DNA of 13,706 nt from DATIGJ01 sp035644155 (GTDB taxonomy: Bacteria > Patescibacteriota > Microgenomatia > Levybacterales > UBA12049): the NCBI GenBank assembly GCA_035644155.1, contig DASQPC010000003.1, forward strand, positions 1-13,706, in the 5' to 3' direction. The translations under genes and the position numbers were made by a program. Below the pieces are notes generated by a model. It saw nothing but the letters and a program-made list of their open reading frames with translations, was not told where the DNA came from and ran no database searches. This document shows, piece after piece, positions 12,089 through 13,706 of the stretch (positions are counted from its first letter, which is position 1; every line of letters begins with the position of its first letter).

Positions 12089-12602
12089 ATGGTTGAATTT
12101 GGATCTAGATCGAATTCCGAGAGACCAACACACCCGATAGTCACGGTAAGAACTGTTATCGAATATGATAACCATTTTCTTCTCCTGCAAAAAGGACCTG
12201 GCTCACGAGCTGATGGACTGGGAATTTCCTGGAGGACAAGTTCCTGGATTGAGTTGGGAGCCTCGCAATACAGAACGCAACCTACGATTGGTAAAACATG
12301 AAGCTACTAGAGAAACAAAAGAAGAAACTGGAATTAAACTTCCCGAACAACCCATAATTACAGATAGCTTTGATTACTCATTTAAAGGAAAGGGCGACAA
12401 CAGAGTAAATTCAAGAATAGTATTTATGACTTATTCTAAAATAGATACTCCTCCTGAAGTTATCCTTAATACGATACCAAAAGATAACCATGCAGTACAC
12501 AAGTTAGTAACGAAAGAAGAATTAAATGAGATGAGAAGAAAAGGAAAATTGTCTGGTAATTCAACTCATTTTGATGCAACTATTAAATTTGCACCACGAT
12601 AG
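12089..12602 (+). pseudogene. NUDIX hydrolase interrupted by a +1 frameshift
   Basis: The protein is split between two frames. From ATG 12089 one frame gives MVEFGSRSNSERPTHPIVTV then RTVIEYDNHFLLLQK, the first NUDIX strands. The rest is in the +1 frame: KDLAHELMDWEFPGGQVPGL, then the NUDIX box core HEATRETKEETGIKL (RExxxEExG), then DSFDYSFKGKGDNRVNSRIV to ...IKFAPR and TAG. The simplest joint is one extra A in the A5 run 12189-12193, since CAA-AAG-GAC would restore LLLQKDLAHELMDWEFPGG. The distance between GG and the RExxxEE core is longer than in the classic box. Family members hydrolyse nucleoside diphosphates linked to X. Pseudogene, assembly error and true frameshifting cannot be told apart here. 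Confidence 0.75.
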
Positions 12603-12615
12603 TTGTTTTGAAGAA

Positions 12616-13167
12616 CTATTTACTATACAAACCAATCAATTCCGCTTGATCAAGAATATGTCCTTTCATCTCTCCTTCAAGAGCAGTTTTATCTAATGTA
12701 TGCCCATCCAACATGATAGCAAGAGCATAGAGTTTGAAAAAGTACCGATGCGTTCCTGATGGGGGACAAGGAGCTATGTAACCTGGTTTACCAATACTAT
12801 TATAGCCTTCTCGAACACTTGGTTTGCTATTTTCAGCAACACTTTTAGTTGTGGGATCAATATTATAAACAATCCAATGGACAAAATCTCCATTTGGCGC
12901 ATCTGGATCATCAACAACTAATGCCAAAGTCTTGGCATTGGCAGGTATATCAGAAAATTCAAGTGGAGGATTGATGCTTTCTCCGCTACAGGTATATTTG
13001 GTTGGAATTTTTTGTTGATTCTCGAATGCTGGGCTGGTAATTTTCATTTTCTGTGGATATTTTTTTATTGTAACAGATTTTGTATTATAAAAATGTAAGA
13101 TTGCAGTTCCTAAAAAAACAAATACAACGATAAAACAGCTTAGTAAAAAAAGAATAAACTTCTGCAT
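12616..13167 (-). CDS. Membrane-anchored PEBP family protein (YbhB/YbcL type)
   Basis: A 183-residue protein with an N-terminal hydrophobic anchor or signal (FILFLLSCFIVVFVFLGTAI, about 4-23) and then a phosphatidylethanolamine-binding-protein domain. Family marks: KITSPAFENQQKIPTKYTCS, the ligand-pocket loop ALVVDDPDAPNGDFVHWIVY (about 86-105), and GYIAPCPPSGTHRYFFKLYA (about 133-152). A Cys stands at 11, but the hydrophobic stretch continues well beyond it, so lipoprotein processing is unlikely and a membrane anchor fits better. Bacterial members are called Raf-kinase-inhibitor-like, with no proven role. It starts 12 nt after the upstream gene's TGA, in the same frame, and is probably co-transcribed with it. 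Confidence 0.9.
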   Translation of the reverse strand: MQKFILFLLSCFIVVFVFLGTAILHFYNTKSVTIKKYPQKMKITSPAFENQQKIPTKYTCSGESINPPLEFSDIPANAKTLALVVDDPDAPNGDFVHWIVYNIDPTTKSVAENSKPSVREGYNSIGKPGYIAPCPPSGTHRYFFKLYALAIMLDGHTLDKTALEGEMKGHILDQAELIGLYSK

Positions 13168-13179
13168 GAAACTATTCTG

Positions 13180-13602
13180 TCAAATTGTTGCTAAAAATGC
13201 ATCAACAGTTTGATAACTTTCCTGAAAGATGAGGTACAAACTTTCAGCTTCTTTCTGTTCACCAATCAAAATACATTTTTTCCCCATGCCGTAGGCCGCG
13301 CCTGCTTCAATATGGCATGATTTTCCAGCAGGTAAAAGCATCACAAAGACATCGCTGTTTTTCTCTCCAGTCATATCATTTTGAAAAACTTCTTTGACAT
13401 AAGGATCGCTTCGCCAATCCAATTTTTCAAATCGCTGCATATCTTCTTCAGGATCATTTGCGATCTGATGTGTACTATGTGAGGCTTCCAAGAAGCAATA
13501 AACGCTGTAACCTTTTTTTCTTATTTTGCTCACAAGATCAAGAATATTATCGCGGTTGCGCCATCGTCCAGAAACAAAAAAATCATAATGCGGTTGTATC
13601 AT
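13180..13602 (-). CDS. Nucleoside 2-deoxyribosyltransferase-like protein
   Basis: A 140-residue protein. It begins with the family's DFFVSGRWRNRDNILDLVSK (first strand plus phosphate-facing loop) and ends with the diagnostic active-site segment VMLLPAGKSCHIEAGAAYG followed by MGKKCILIGE. In that segment the Glu of HIEAG is the expected catalytic nucleophile. The middle has WRSDPYVKEVFQNDMTGEKN. Members exchange bases on deoxynucleosides or hydrolyse nucleotide N-glycosidic bonds; the substrate is not defined. The length fits small NDT-like proteins. Its start is 5 nt after a TATAAT box, and the stop is TGA. It is the first gene of a two-gene unit with the PEBP gene. Confidence 0.82.
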   Translation of the reverse strand: MIQPHYDFFVSGRWRNRDNILDLVSKIRKKGYSVYCFLEASHSTHQIANDPEEDMQRFEKLDWRSDPYVKEVFQNDMTGEKNSDVFVMLLPAGKSCHIEAGAAYGMGKKCILIGEQKEAESLYLIFQESYQTVDAFLATI

Positions 13603-13607
13603 TGTGG

Positions 13608-13613
13608 ATTATA
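13608..13613 (-). promoter_or_regulatory. -10 box of the deoxyribosyltransferase-PEBP unit
   Basis: Minus-strand TATAAT, 5 nt before ATG 13602, the shortest spacing in the window. No clear -35 is present. Confidence 0.55.
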
Positions 13614-13695
13614 TATTAATTCCCATACCTTCTCATAGGTGACAGGATGGCAAGACTTCAAAAGTTCATACTAATAATACCAAAATCGACAAAAA

Positions 13696-13701
13696 TTGAC
13701 A
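13696..13701 (+). promoter_or_regulatory. Possible -35 box at the right edge
   Basis: A perfect TTGACA ends 5 bp before the window edge. It may belong to a plus-strand gene outside the window; its -10 is not visible. Confidence 0.25.
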
Positions 13702-13706
13702 ATCAA

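Noticed and set aside
12089..12301. A separate 70-residue protein starting at 12089
   Set aside because: Its first half is the NUDIX N-terminus, and its tail after about 12193 is out of frame and meaningless.
9051..13182. Recoded TGA (glycine or tryptophan), suggested by merR and the deoxyribosyltransferase/PEBP pair
   Set aside because: Long genes such as the esterase and peptidase have no in-frame TGA and use TGG for Trp. TGA is also a sensible stop for the GIY-YIG gene. Code 11 fits.
1..13706. CRISPR array, insertion sequence, integrase or toxin-antitoxin pair
   Set aside because: No regularly spaced repeats, terminal inverted repeats with a transposase, or integrase motifs are seen. Fic alone has no separate antitoxin gene and carries its inhibitory motif itself.

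Overview
The window is AT-rich, compact bacterial DNA. I infer a Patescibacteria/CPR lineage, possibly Microgenomates-like. The reasons are a standard code with few Shine-Dalgarno sites, many start codons 5-8 nt after a TATAAT/TATACT box (leaderless-type promoters), a tRNA without encoded CCA, and small single-copy enzyme genes. There is no marker gene here to prove the phylum.

Left part (1-4023): the end of a membrane protein, a 39-residue basic mini-protein, a decayed VIT1/CCC1-type transporter, a D-2-hydroxyacid dehydrogenase, a VOC protein, a two-repeat SPW membrane protein, a PhnB-like VOC protein and a RibD/DHFR-fold reductase. The SPW and PhnB-like genes are the clear exceptions with strong Shine-Dalgarno sites, each preceded by a short inverted repeat. 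A third, similar leader at 2802-2859 leads only to a 3-codon frame.

Middle part (4024-9551): a Fic AMP-transferase carrying a C-terminal MerR-type DNA-binding domain, flanked on both sides by decayed coding sequence. Next come a minus-strand operon (GNAT acetyltransferase, YCII protein, histidine phosphatase), an erythromycin-esterase-family protein, and a MerR regulator with a classical 19-bp-spacer operator. The divergent SDR gene that this operator faces is cut off after about 43 codons.

Right part (9552-13706): a P1/DmpA-type self-processing peptidase, tRNA-Gln(UUG) with a degenerate tRNA-like fragment beside it, a GIY-YIG nuclease whose 3' end overlaps an antisense SAM methyltransferase, a frameshifted NUDIX hydrolase, a membrane-anchored PEBP protein and a nucleoside 2-deoxyribosyltransferase-like protein.

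Taken together this is a patchwork of detoxification, resistance-like and nucleotide-handling genes, mostly transcribed singly from their own leaderless promoters. It holds an unusual number of gene relics for a streamlined genome. I see no IS element, integrase, CRISPR array or complete new defence system. The most distinctive signals are the uniform leaderless promoter layout, the Fic-MerR fusion, the intact MerR operator facing a truncated SDR, the VIT relic, and the tRNA-like fragment.
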